64,000 nucleotides of DNA from Candidatus Nitrosotalea sp. TS. GTDB lineage: Archaea; Thermoproteota; Nitrososphaeria; Nitrososphaerales; Nitrosopumilaceae. A model generated the notes under the pieces. The model was not told where the DNA came from, made no database searches, and worked only from the letters and a program-made list of their open reading frames with translations. The position numbers and the translations under genes were made by a program. The stretch spans positions 1-64,000 of the forward strand of contig NZ_RCMB01000010.1 of the NCBI RefSeq assembly GCF_011319465.1, in the 5' to 3' direction. Of this stretch, positions 37,141 through 47,867 are shown in pieces (positions within the stretch are counted from its first letter, which is position 1; each line of letters starts with the position of its first letter).

Positions 37141-39643
37141 ATGAAAGATCCTAGAGTGAGTTCTGCATTAAAAGCAGTAGAGCTAAGGCAAGACCCTGCA
37201 CCTCTGATTATAGGGGAGAGACTCAACGCACAAGGATCAAAAAAGGCCAAGGAATGCGTCCTAAACGGCAATTTTGAAGAATTGGTAAAAATTGCAAGAG
37301 ACCAGGTAGATGATGGAGCACATTGTCTTGATGTGTGTGTTGCCACCACAGAGCGCTCAGACGAACTAGAGTTTATGAAAAAACTTGTAAAGTCACTCAG
37401 CCTTGAAATCGAGGCTCCGCTTGTGATAGATTCTACCGAGCCAAAAGTTGTTGCATCTGCACTGGAGCAGATTCCTGGAAAGCCGATAATTAATTCGATT
37501 AATCTGGAAGGAGATGGAAGTAGGTTTCATTCACTAGCTCCTCTTATGGTACAATACGGAGTTCCTGCAATTGCCATGTGTATTGGACCAAAAGGGATGG
37601 CAAAGACTCCTCAGGAAAAACTTGAAACTGCGGAACTTCTTGTTGAAACGGGAAAAAAATATGGACTACAAGAGCAGCATTTCATCTTTGATGTTCTAAC
37701 TTTTACACTAGCTACAGGTGAGGCAGAATTTCTTGATGCAGGGAAAAATACACTTGAAGGAATCAGCCTAGTCAAGAAAAGATTTCCAAATTCGTTTACA
37801 ACACTTGGACTAAGTAACATAAGCTTTGGTCTTGCTCCAAGGGCAAGAAAAATACTAAATGCTGTATTTTTGTATCATGCCGTAAAAGCAGGCCTTGATA
37901 CTGTCATCATAAACCCAAAAGACGTGATTCCATATACGGAAATAGACGAGAAGGAAAGAAGTGTAGCAGAGGATCTGATCTTTAACAAGCACCCAAACGC
38001 TCTTGCAGAGTTTATTGCATATTTTGAGGCAACAAAAGGCACTGCTCAGCTTGCAGCAAAGAAGATTGAAGTGGATCCATCCTGGCCTGCAGGCAAACGT
38101 TCCAACTTTAGGATAGTGAACAGGCTTCGTGACGGAATAGAAAGAGATGTTGTAAGTGCCATATCTGAAAAGATCTCAGGCAAACATGGTATTTCGGAGA
38201 AGGATGGGATGGCAGTCATTGATGCAACCAAAGGAGATCACGCATCCTGCTGCAATCAAGACGCTAAATGATGACCTATTGCCTGCAATGAAGGAGGTAG
38301 GTGACAAGTTTGGTGCAGGAGAGCTCATCTTGCCATTTGTATTAAAATCTGCAGAGTGCATGAAAGCAGCAGTTGCAGAACTTGAGAAATATCTTCTAAA
38401 AGAGAAAGGAAGTACCAAAGGAAAACTTGTCTTGGGCACTGTATACGGAGACGTTCACGATATAGGAAAGAACTTGGTCAAGACAATTTTTGAGAACAAT
38501 GGGTATACTGTATACGATCTGGGAAAACAGGTTCCAATGCAAAAGTTTCTTGAAAAGATTGAAGAGGTAAAGGCAGATGCAATAGGACTGTCCGCACTCT
38601 TGGTGTCAACATCAAAACAGATGCAGTTCTTCGTAGAGCATGCCAGAAAAAACAACATGCAAATTCCAGTATTGTGCGGAGGGGCTGCAATTAACAGCAA
38701 CTACATAAATCGTGTTGCAAAAGATGGCGGCATATACACGCCGGGAGTGTTCTACTGCAAAACAATGTTTGACGGCCTCAAGACCATGGACAGTCTTGTA
38801 TCGCAAGAAAAAACACAATTTGTCGAGCAATGGCAGAAAAGAATTGAAAAGTGGACTGAGACAATAGTTGAAAAACCTGAAGAAAATATCATGGCGCGCA
38901 GCGACATAAAGCCGGTTACTCCTCCAGTTCCACCTCATCTCAACAAAGTAATACGATTTGAACCAAAAGACATTGATCTAAATGAAGTATGGAAGTTTCT
39001 TGACAAGAAATCGCTTTTTGTGTTATCATGGGGTCTGAGAGGCAAGTCTGCCAAAGAGTCAGAGGCAGAACATGAAGCGCTTTTTGAAGAATGGAAGAAA
39101 AAAATTCTTACAGAAAAATTGTTTGAGCCAAGAGCAGTATATGGATACTTCAAGTGCCACGGAAAAGATGGAAACCTAACAGTAGATCATCCAAACGGTG
39201 AAAAACTCGTGTTCGAGTTTCCGCGCTCATCTCGATCAAAACACCTGTGTCTTGCAGATTACTTTGGACAGGATGATGTTGTGGCTTTTCAAGCAGTAAC
39301 TGTGGGAACAAAGGTCTCTGACATCATAGAACAGTGGAATAAAGAAGACAAATACACTGATGCATATTATCTGCACGGCCTTGCTGTTGAAACCGCAGAG
39401 GCAATGGCTGCATGGATAAACCAAAAAATAAAAGACGAGCTAAAGATTGATGGTAAACGAGGACTGAGGTACAGCTGGGGCTATCCAAGCTGTCCTGATG
39501 TGTCACAGCATTATATTGTCTGGAAATTACTAGAGCCTGAAAAATCTGGCATGACACTGACAGAATCAGGACAGATAATACCGGAGCAATCAACTGCTGC
39601 CATAGTTGTACACCACCCAGAAGCTGAGTATTTTGCGCTTTGA
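37141..39643 (+). CDS. metH: Methionine synthase, pterin-, B12- and activation-domain subunit (frameshifted)
   Basis: About 830 residues. The first part is the pterin-binding barrel (IGERLNAQGSKKAKE, APLVIDSTEPKVV, FTTLGLSNISFG). The cobalamin domain follows, with GDVHDIGKN (the His ligand), then SALLVSTSKQM and LCGGAAINSNY. The last 240 residues are the AdoMet-binding activation domain. One indel near 38235 (run ccaaagg) shifts the frame between pterin and cobalamin domains: ISEKDGMAVIDATK then EITHPAAIKTLND. Catalyses methyl transfer from methyl-pterin via methylcobalamin to homocysteine. Ends at TGA 39643. Confidence 0.93.
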
Positions 39644-39679
39644 TCACAACAGAAAATAACAAACCATAACATTGGTATC

Positions 39680-40242
39680 ATGTTGGAACTGGAAAAAATA
39701 AGAAATGCCCTGTCGAGGCCTATATCGACACAGACACAAGGAAATCAGAACACAAAACTTGCGGCAGTACTCATCGTGATTTATGGCCCAGAGCCATCTG
39801 TGATAATGACTGAGAGACCAAAAACAATGGACCATCATGCAGGCGAGATATCATTTCCTGGCGGGAGATGGGAAAAAGATGATGCAGATCTTCTTGCTAC
39901 TGCCATACGGGAGACAAGGGAGGAAATAGGAGTTCAAATACACAATAACCAAGTCATAGGGCAACTCACGCCAGTTACAACGCTAAATTCTGGCTTTACA
40001 ATTGCCCCTTTATCACAATTCAGGAAAAAATTCCGCTGATCAGGACAACCTCTGAAATCGAATCTATCTTACAAATACCACTTATTCCGCTTTTGAAAAC
40101 TATGGATGAAGACAAAGATCCGGCACACACGTCCATCCAGGAGATGTACACATTCAAATTTCAAAATCATCTGATATGGGGAGCTTCTGCTAGGATGCTA
40201 AACCAGATTGCCAATGCATTGTCGGCAAATGGTTTATTGTAA
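39680..40242 (+). CDS. Nudix hydrolase, CoA-pyrophosphatase type (frameshifted)
   Basis: About 185 residues from ATG 39680. The Nudix region reads EISFPGGRWEKDDADLLAT then REETREEIG-type (AIRETREEIGV), with Asp in place of the first Glu, as in the CoA-diphosphatase group. One indel near 40008 shifts the frame; the tail resumes ITIQEKIPLIRTTSEI, DPAHTSIQEMYTFKFQNHLI and ends SANGLL. Expected to cleave CoA or similar nucleoside diphosphate derivatives with Mg. It precedes the ribosomal gene pair on the same strand. Confidence 0.85.
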
Positions 40243-40288
40243 TATTTTCGAGATTCATTTAAAAAGAGGTCTAGATTTTCAAACGTTC

Positions 40289-40447
40289 ATGGGTGCCAAC
40301 AAGTCAACTCCAAGAAAGATAAGGTTGATGAGCAAACTGAAGCAAAATGCGGCAGTTCCAGCTTGGATTATAGTCAAGACAAAACGTAGAGTGAGAACAA
40401 ATCCAAAGAGAAGACAGTGGCGCAGAACTGACGTGGGGGTTGGTTAG
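40289..40447 (+). CDS. rpl39e: 50S ribosomal protein eL39
   Basis: 52 residues, ATG 40289. Strongly basic: KSTPRKIRLMSKLKQN, AAVPAWIIVKTKRRVRTNP, KRRQWRRTDVGVG. Length and residues match eL39, which lines the exit tunnel. It is followed two bases later by eL31, the usual archaeal order. Confidence 0.97.
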   Translation: MGANKSTPRKIRLMSKLKQNAAVPAWIIVKTKRRVRTNPKRRQWRRTDVGVG

Positions 40448-40449
40448 TC

Positions 40450-40986
40450 TTGTCCGAAGAAGCATTAGAGAGGATTTATACCATTAATTTAGGAAAGGTG
40501 CTACTTTCTCCAAACAATCAGAGAGCAAAGCGAGCGATAAACATGATACGAGAGTTTGCTACAAAGCACATGAAATCAGAAAATGTGAAAATTGAGGAAG
40601 ATGTTAGCCACTTGGTATGGGAACGCGGAATTCGACATCCACCAAGAAAGATCAGAGTCAAGCTATCAAAAGATGACGACGGTAACATCATAGTTTCAAA
40701 ATATCAGGAAGAAAAGAAAGTAGAGGAAAAATCAAAGGCAAAGAAAGAAGAAAAGAAAGTAGTAGAAGAAAAACCAAAGAAGGAAGAAAAGAAGGCAGAA
40801 GAAAAGCCGAAGACTGAAGAGAAGAAAGTAGAGGAGAAACCAAAGAAAGAGGAACCAAAGGAAGAAAAGAAAGTAGAGGAGAAACCGAAGGCAAAGAAAG
40901 AAGAAAAGAAAGTAGCAGAAGAAAAGCCAAAAGCTGAAGAAAAGAAACCTTCAGAAACTAAATCTGCAAAGAAATCAAAAGAATAA
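40450..40986 (+). CDS. rpl31e: 50S ribosomal protein eL31 with a long Lys/Glu-rich tail
   Basis: 178 residues, TTG start (40450). The first 85 are eL31: ERIYTINLGKVLLSP, KRAINMIREFATKHM, LVWERGIRHPPRKIRVK. About 90 residues follow with imperfect repeats such as EEKPKKEEKKAEEKPK. The canonical protein is about 85-95 residues, so the tail nearly doubles it. The corresponding plus strand is almost purely A and G from about 40710 to 40985. Similar tails of lower length occur in relatives. Confidence 0.95.
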   Translation: MSEEALERIYTINLGKVLLSPNNQRAKRAINMIREFATKHMKSENVKIEEDVSHLVWERGIRHPPRKIRVKLSKDDDGNIIVSKYQEEKKVEEKSKAKKEEKKVVEEKPKKEEKKAEEKPKTEEKKVEEKPKKEEPKEEKKVEEKPKAKKEEKKVAEEKPKAEEKKPSETKSAKKSKE

Positions 40987-40988
40987 AT

Positions 40989-41943
40989 CTATTCTATTTG
41001 TTCTAATTCTAAATCAATTTTTACGCTGGCATCTGGCTCGTCCCAATCAAGAACATTCTCTTTTGGAATCATTCCAAGTGGGTCATACTTGTCAAAACGA
41101 GTCTCGCCTTCTATTGAGGTTAGCAAAACAACTTTGGATTTTCTCTCCATTTGAGACAGACAAGCTGACTCGTGTACTGTCATTGCTGAATATACCGCTG
41201 ACGGTACTCACCATTGAATTCAAAACACCTATTGGAACTTTGTTGCCACCTACTACGTAGAGCAACGCACTCTTGATGTTGTTTGGCGGTGCATCTTCGT
41301 AAAGCATTTTGATTGAATCTCTAAGTGATGTTTCAACATCTGGTATGTCTTTGCTTGTTGACAGGATGTTTGTCTTAAGCGGTAAAGATGAGTTTTTCAG
41401 GGTTGAGACAACGTGCATCAAGGCTGCATTTGTGATTGTATTGCAAGAGTCAGGTGTCAGGTCTGGATTGCTGTCAAGCAAGGCATCGTTATCGATAATT
41501 ATTGTACAGTCTGAATTTGCCTTCAGTCTCTTCAATGAAACCCCTGAGAAGAAGATCCTGTCTTTTTCAAACTTGAAGGGCATTATTCCAAAGGAAAGTA
41601 CGCTCTTGCCCAGTTCCTTGCCAATCTGGGATACTACTGGAGCCAAAGCGGCGCCAGATTTTCCTGCCAAGTTAGCCACAATCATGATAGTAGAATAGGA
41701 TTCTAGTCTCTGGGCAATTGAGCTTCTTGCTCCAAATGATATGCCTCTGATAAGATATGCTGAAGGGTTGAGAACGGGACTGGTATTTATCAAAATCTTG
41801 GAAGATTCGTGATTCAGATCCTTTGGGTCATGGCTTATCAGGAGAGAATCGCATCCAAGTCCTTCCTTTATGCTTGTAGCCAATCTGCAGCCTGCTCCGC
41901 CCAATCCTACAACTAGAATTGGATCTTGTATCTGAAATTCCAT
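40989..41943 (-). CDS. ftsZ: Divergent FtsZ/tubulin-like GTPase (frameshifted)
   Basis: About 315 residues, ATG 41943. N-terminal VVGLGGAGCRLATSI is the first glycine-rich nucleotide loop, LLISHDPKDLN follows, and the T4 region reads NLAGKSGAALAPVVSQ instead of the canonical GGGTGTGA(A/S)P. FGIMPFKFEKDR matches the FtsZ strand. A frame change near 41165 joins it to KVVLLTSIEGETRFDKYDP, the C-terminal domain, ending LEQIE. Thaumarchaeal FtsZ is known to be divergent, and Cdv is thought to do division there. The G-loop change may reduce GTPase activity. Confidence 0.83.
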
Positions 41944-42017
41944 GACTCTATCTTGCTTGCAAAAATGATTAAAAAACTTTGTTGCTTAGTTTTGATCCAA
42001 AGTTCGATCTAAAAAAT

Positions 42018-43288
42018 TTAACTTGCAATCTGACCATAAAGACCATGTTTTGCAGCCCTTGTTATTTTCACTTTGATCTTCTGTCCAAGATCGATCTTTT
42101 CTTGTACAAAAACAGGCTTGTATGCATAATTGCGACCCTTTATGGTGTCTTCTGAGATCTCATCGAACAAGACATCCCCTTTCCAGCCTACCCATTCTTG
42201 GTTTCTCTCATGCGATATCTTGTTTACTAGCTCGGAAAGTTTCTTGCTTCGCTGTACCATATCTGAGACATCTACTTGGTCCATCAAGGCAGCCTTTGTT
42301 CCAGATCGTGCGCTGTATCTTGAGAGGTTGACGATATCAGGCCTTGTCTCTTGTATCATCTCAAGTGTATGCTCAAAGTCTTCTTTAGTTTCTGTTGGAA
42401 ATCCCACTATGACATCGGTGGAAATTGTGAATCTCTCAAATTTCTTCCTAAATTCCTCACTTGACTTTCTGAATGTACTCTGCTGTATGGCCACGCTTCA
42501 TGTCATTTAGGACTTGGTTGCTTCCGCTTTGGACTGGAATGTGAAGGAACTTGAAGAGTTTGGGGTTTTCAAACGATTTCAGCAGGCTTTCGCGTATTCT
42601 TGGCATGTACATTGGGTTCATCATGCCTACACGAATCATGAAATCACGCTCTATCTCTGATACTGAATCTACCAAGCTTGGAAGGTCTGTCCCAATATCA
42701 AAACCATAACAACCATTGTCAGTCGATGTTAGCCATACTTCCCTGCATCCTTCATCGATCTCTTGTCTTACCTGCCTCACGATATCCCCTATCCTAAAAC
42801 TGCGAATCTCTCCCTTTGCTAATTTTGTCTGGCAAAAAGTACACTCGCTCATGCACCCGCTAGCAATCTCCACTATCCCAACAGCAGAGTTTAGACGCAC
42901 CTTTGGCAATCCAACCTTTGTTGCATCAGAGTCTTCAAGCTCGATTCTTCTGTGTCCCACAAGCGTGGAATCAATTACCTCCAAAGTCTTTCCAAGAGAG
43001 TTTGGTCCAAGAAGACTTGCCTTTGGACTAAATTTTTCAACAGTTACAGTCTCTGCCTTTGGAAGGCAGCCAGCCACAACTAGCGGCTTGTTCCTTAATC
43101 GTTTTATTCTGCCTACCATCTTGTCTGCAGTTACGTCCTTGACTGAGCATGTAACTATGACATTTAGATCTGCATCAGAAGAATTCTCTGCAAGAGTGTG
43201 ACCGCCATTTACTACAAGACCTGAAATCATTTCCGAGTCTGCAAAACTTGCAGAGCAACCATATGCCTTCAACCCAGATCCTGGCCAT
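42018..43288 (-). CDS. tRNA N6-threonylcarbamoyladenosine methylthiotransferase-like radical SAM enzyme (frameshifted)
   Basis: MiaB/CDKAL1-type enzyme, about 420 residues. ATG 43288 gives MARIWVEAYGC once one extra G in gaaggcat is removed; the frame then continues [12 protein letters not shown] and AGCLPKAE. The radical SAM cluster motif is GCMSECTFCQTKLAKGEIR (CxxxCxxC). Another indel near 42478 joins TAEYIQKV to EEFRKKFERFTIST. TRAM ends with KVKITRAAKHGLYG. It thiolates t6A37 in tRNA. Without correction the ORF reads straight into the preceding lyase, a false fusion. Confidence 0.88.
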
Positions 43289-44659
43289 GCTATCCCAATA
43301 ATGATATTGACTTCTTTTTCACTCATCAATCCCTTTGAGACTACGAGTTGTCGTATTGTCTTTCCAGTCTTGAGAGATTCTTTGTACAGGTCAGCAGAGA
43401 CCAAATAGCCAAGCTTTGGAGCAAGTAATGTGACTATCACAGGACTATTTTCGATATAGTGTTTGAGCTTCTGTTTGTTTGCACTAAGTCCTGCGACCAG
43501 ATTGCGTGAAAATATTGGCACGAAATTCTTTAACATGTCTGTTGATTCCAAAACTGCCTTTAGCATTACAGGCAGCATCACGTTGAGCTCAAACTGGCCT
43601 GACTGTACTGCAAGAGCTACGGTTGTATCGTTGCCTATGATATCAAAGCATATCATGTTCATGCATTCTGCAAGAGAAGGATTGACCTTTCCTGGCATGA
43701 TAGAAGAGCCTGCATGAACTGCAGGTATTCCAAGTTCTGATAGACCTGCAACAGGACCTGAGGCCATCAGTCTGATATCGTTTGAAAATCTTCCAATCTC
43801 AAGAGCTAAATTTCTAAGCGCCGATGACATGTTTACAACTGCAAATCTGCTCTGCAAACCATATTGCATGTCAGATTGTGGCCTGAGCTGCAGTTTTGAA
43901 ATCTTGGCAAGCTCTGATATTGCTACAGCTCTGTATCCTTTCGGTGTGTTTGCACCAGTGCCAACAGCTGTTCCACCTAGTGCGATATGTTCCAACTCTT
44001 TTTTTGCAGCAAAGACTGCGTCGCGTGCTTTTGCAATAGCTGTACCGTATGCCAGCAAACTCTCCTCCAAGAGTAACGGGAAGAGCATCCATCAAGTGTG
44101 TTCTGCCTATTTTTTGGTATCCTGAAAACTCTCTTGCTTTTTTTGTTATTGTTTTGATAAGATCATCAAGTGCAGGGATGACTTGTTTTATGTTGAAAAG
44201 TATTGCAACATGCATTGCAGTTGGAAATGTGTCATTGCTTGACTGGTGACATGTTTACATGATCATTTGGATGCAGGACTTTGTCGTCTCCTTTCTTTTT
44301 CCAAGAATTTCTAGAGCCACATTTGAAATTACCTCGTTTGTATTCATGTTAAACGCAGTGCCGGCGCCAGAGTTGATTGGTTCTACAAGAAACTGATCAA
44401 GAAATTTTCCTGCCAATATTTTGTCGCATGCATTAACAATTGCATTGCCGCGCTTTGCATCTATGGCACGAGTCTTCATGTTGGCAACCGCAGCTGACCT
44501 TTTGATCATTACAAAGGCCATTATCAAATTGATGTGCGGCCTGAGGCCTGTTACATGGTATTGGTTGATTGCCCTTGATGTAAAGGCACCATAATATGCA
44601 TCTGAAGGAATTTTTACCTCGCCTAGAGAATCTCGCTCTGTTCTGTATTCCACGTGCAT
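43227..44659 (-). CDS. aspA: Aspartase/fumarase superfamily lyase, aspartate ammonia-lyase-like (frameshifted)
   Basis: About 475 residues from ATG 44659: [20 protein letters not shown], then [52 protein letters not shown] and the signature [11 protein letters not shown]. Next to the signature, [18 protein letters not shown] resembles aspartase more than fumarase. Frames change near 44215-44290 and near 44060. The 3' end is uncertain: the frame runs into the methylthiotransferase because of an inserted G; with it removed the lyase would stop at about 43227, overlapping that gene. Function: reversible deamination of aspartate, or fumarate hydration. Confidence 0.82.
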
Positions 44660-44770
44660 CGTACAATCAAAATTCCTAATATTCATTCGCATTTGAAAAA
44701 TTGTAAAATATCTCTCTCTCACAAATAACAATCAAAAGTTGTACTCGTTTTGAAGCAAAAACCCAATAGG

Positions 44771-44787
44771 TTAATATACTTATAAAC
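44771..44787 (+). promoter_or_regulatory. TATA-like promoter of the NirK-like copper gene
   Basis: ttaatatacttataaac lies just upstream of the ATG at 44798. The nearest TATA-like core is about 15-25 bases from the start codon, predicting a transcript with almost no leader. High expression of this gene is known in ammonia-oxidising archaea; I infer only that the box is strong. Confidence 0.5.
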
Positions 44788-44797
44788 AAAATTTGAG

Positions 44798-46103
44798 ATG
44801 ATGAATAAACGATACAGTATACTGTCCATTGTTGCAGTAGTAGCAGTGGCCAGCGTTCTGTTCGGTAGCACATATTCAAACACACAGGTAGTGTCTGGTA
44901 GCGCACAAAGCGTTTCACCAGCTACAATTGACAAAGTCACACCACAGACAATTGATTCTGTCACTGCAAAAGATGTGCAGAACGCAGGTGGTCTGGGATT
45001 CAATATGGTCGGAGCGGATGCAATTCCACTAGATCAAGTTGCAGTATGAAAAGGCAGCTGGTCGAACCGTTCATGAAGTTACCCTGACCGCACAAAGCGT
45101 AGATCTGCCAATTCCTGGCGGACAGATGTATCATGCAATGACCTTTGACGGTCAAGTTCCTGGTCCAACAATTAGAGTAACACAAGGCGATGTAATCGAA
45201 GTTACACTAAACGTACCATCAACTGAGAAGACAGGTCACAGCCTTGATAATCACGCCGGTCAACTCTCTGCAGTGCCAAACTTTTTGGCTGTGATGCCAG
45301 GCAAGTCAAACACATACGCATTCATTGCAAACTATCCAGGGGCCTTCAAGTATCACTGTGAAGGTGTAAATGTCATTGGAATGGACCAACATGTTCTTTC
45401 CGGAATGTACGGAATGGTTATAGTTGATCCACTCAATGGATATCACAAACTCCTGATAACGAGAACTGCAACACAAGGCGGACATGTCGTACTAAACAAT
45501 ACTTTAGTTGACCCCGCTGCATACGAGTTCACTTTGCAATTCAACCAACTATACCTCAATTCGGACGGATCTTACAACCAAGCCTACATGTTCTTACACA
45601 ATACAACTTGGACTGTAATCAACGGCAAGCCATTTGGCTATGATCCAGTCGTAACAAAGGTATGGAAGGGTGCCGGCGGTCAAAATGAAGCTGCCCCGTT
45701 AATTCTACCAGTTGGCCAACACATACGATACTTCGTAGTGAACCAGGGTAACATGCCGTTATTCTTCCACATTGTGGGAGGACAGATGGACAGAGTTACA
45801 CAAGGTAACATGGTACAAGCAATGGGCACTCAGACATGGCTTATTGGTGGTTCACAAGATGCAATCATCGATGTAGTCTATGACCAACCAGGAGCATATG
45901 TGATAGTCAATCATGACTATGCTGCAATCTTCAGTGGTGCAGCTGCAGTCCAGCTAGCTCAGGCAAGTCCAGCTCCAAATCCATCGGATGCTGTACCTCC
46001 AGTCTCGAGCCTACCTGACACAAGCATTGCACAGAAGACATTTGTCCACTGTGAATGCACAAACGATCGTGCTGCCCAACTAGGAAACATGACAGGACAG
46101 TAA
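44798..46103 (+). CDS. nirK: NirK-like two-domain multicopper oxidase (frameshifted)
   Basis: About 435 residues with signal peptide (SILSIVAVVAVASVLFGS), a Ser/Thr-rich linker, and two cupredoxin domains. One frame change lies near 45047 (QVAV then YEKAAGR-like). Copper ligands: HSLDNHAGQ (Asp and His of the type 2 site), YHCEGVNVIGMDQHVLSGMYGM (His, Cys, Met of type 1), and FFHIVGGQ and VNHDYA in the second domain. The C-terminus has an unusual FVHCECTND. Such proteins are abundant in ammonia-oxidising archaea and linked to NO metabolism. Location outside the cytoplasmic membrane. Confidence 0.9.
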
Positions 46104-46119
46104 GTCCATTAATCCCAAC

Positions 46120-46132
46120 TTTTTCCTTTTTT
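46120..46132 (+). terminator. T-rich terminator after the NirK-like gene
   Basis: Two T-runs (5 and 6 T) separated by CC, 17 bases after the stop codon at 46103, before the serA gene. Confidence 0.5.
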
Positions 46133-46178
46133 ATTCTAGTACCACACAATTATATTCTGTAAATAGTGGTTTTCTTGC

Positions 46179-47111
46179 ATGAGCATGAATCAAACAGTTC
46201 TCATCTGTGATCAAGTTGATAAAATATTAAATGAAATTTTACAAAAAAATGGCTTGAAGGTTACATACGAACCGGAAATTATGCCAGATCAGATAAAGGA
46301 AAAGATCGGCAACTATGAAATTGTCATAGTACGAAGCAGAACCAAGCTAACAAAAGATTTGATTGAAAAAGCAGACAAGTGCAAAATAATTGCACGGGTT
46401 GGAGTGGGCCTTGACAATATCGATGTTGATGCTGCAAAGGCAAAGGGCATCCGGGTCATCAACGCAGTGGAAGGCGCAATGAATGCAGTAGCTGAGCTTG
46501 TCCTGGGGTTAATGCTATCTCTTGCAAGGGAGATGCCAAGAGCAGACCGCGAGATACGAAATGGCAAATGGTTAAAGAAAGAATTGATGGGCAGTGAACT
46601 TTCAGGAAAATATCTTGGTGTAGTAGGACTGGGCAATATTGGAAAGAAACTTGCAAGACACGCAAAGGCCCTTAACATGAATATCATTGGATATGATGTG
46701 ATCCCAATACCCGACGAGTTTTCAAGGGAAGTGGGGCTTGTCAAGGCAGATCTTGACACATTGTTGTCAAGTGCAGACTACATCTCATTTCACGTGCCGT
46801 TTACTCCAGAGACACATCATCTTGTAAATGCGCAAAGACTGTCAACCATGAAAAAGACCACATACATCATCAATACATCCCGTGGTGAGATAATTGACGA
46901 AGATGCCCTTTACAATGCATTAAAGGAAGGAAAGATTGCAGGGGCGGCACTAGATGTCTTTGAGAAAGAACCTGCTGTTGGAAACAAGCTTGCCACTTTG
47001 CCAAATGTAATCTGCACACCTCACATAGGAGCCCAGACAAGAGAAGCTCAGGCTTTAGCTGCAAATGTTATAGCAGAAAAGATAATAATGATTCTTCGTG
47101 GCGTAATCTAG
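46179..47111 (+). CDS. serA: D-3-phosphoglycerate dehydrogenase-like 2-hydroxyacid dehydrogenase
   Basis: 310 residues, ATG 46179. It begins serine synthesis by oxidising 3-phosphoglycerate with NAD. Motifs: RVGVGLDNIDVDAAKAKG, VVGLGNIGKKLARHAK (Rossmann), NTSRGEIIDEDAL with the catalytic Arg, DVFEKEP with the Glu, and CTPHIGAQT with the His. It lacks the C-terminal ACT domain of longer SerA forms, as in some archaea; another D-2-hydroxyacid dehydrogenase is possible. The next gene starts two bases downstream. Confidence 0.9.
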   Translation: MSMNQTVLICDQVDKILNEILQKNGLKVTYEPEIMPDQIKEKIGNYEIVIVRSRTKLTKDLIEKADKCKIIARVGVGLDNIDVDAAKAKGIRVINAVEGAMNAVAELVLGLMLSLAREMPRADREIRNGKWLKKELMGSELSGKYLGVVGLGNIGKKLARHAKALNMNIIGYDVIPIPDEFSREVGLVKADLDTLLSSADYISFHVPFTPETHHLVNAQRLSTMKKTTYIINTSRGEIIDEDALYNALKEGKIAGAALDVFEKEPAVGNKLATLPNVICTPHIGAQTREAQALAANVIAEKIIMILRGVI

Positions 47112-47113
47112 AC

Positions 47114-47855
47114 TTGGTACGCCTAGCACTCGTAGTGCCTGCATTATTCTTGGTATTTTCTTCACTATCGTCTGTCTTTGCAGACACAGGATCATTTCCA
47201 GTTGTTTTTGGCAATACGTATCAGATAAACTATAACGCAAACGGAGTAGTGATACAAGACATTGAGGTAAACCCGACATATGACGAGCTTACAGTGACAG
47301 TGCAGGTGTCAAGCCCAAATGCATCCCTTGACCTGACAATACCGCGTGACCTTATTGATTCAAAGCAAGGAAACAACGACATTTCATTTATTGCCGTAGT
47401 TGACGGAACACTTGCAGATATGCAAGAAAAGACTCCTACTGCAACAACTAGAACCGTATCGCTACAGCTCACACCGGACAATAAACAAATTGAGATAATT
47501 GGAACCTACATGGTAACACCTGTACAAAACGGAGGAGCAACTACTCCAGCACCGAAAACTACACCCACGCCACAGACGTATAACAACACTCCGCCTCCAC
47601 CAATACAATCTCCATATTCTGGCCCAAAAAATTCAACAATACCGCAACCTCCTACCTGAAACTCCAAAGCCACAACCAAACACAACCCCTGAAAATACTC
47701 TACCTAGCACAAACATGACAGGAAGCATTGTTTTTACAATCCCCTATCTTCCAAACGGAACCATCAGTCTCAGTCCAATTGACTGTGCAGTGATTGGGGC
47801 AATAGCTATTGTTGTTATAATTGTAATTGCAAGCACTGCAAGAAAAAGAAAATAA
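47114..47855 (+). CDS. Secreted protein with a Pro/Thr-rich stalk and C-terminal membrane anchor (frameshifted)
   Basis: About 245 residues, TTG start two bases after serA. Signal peptide (LVVPALFLVFSSLSSVFA), a beta-rich domain (about residues 30-145; YDELTVTVQVSSPNASLDL), a Pro/Thr-rich linker, and a C-terminal helix (GAIAIVVIIVIAS) with a KRK tail. One indel near 47658 joins IPQPPT to ETPKPQPNTTP. The layout is of a surface protein on a flexible stalk. No named family. Confidence 0.75.
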
Positions 47856-47867
47856 GATTGTAAAGAA

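Noticed and set aside
40688-40930. Minus-strand Leu/Ser-rich open frame opposite the eL31 tail
   Set aside because: It is the complement of the AG-rich Lys/Glu repeat; no start signal or family support.
42457-44088. Long single frame as a natural lyase-radical SAM fusion
   Set aside because: The junction restores a proper ATG start for the second enzyme when one G is removed.
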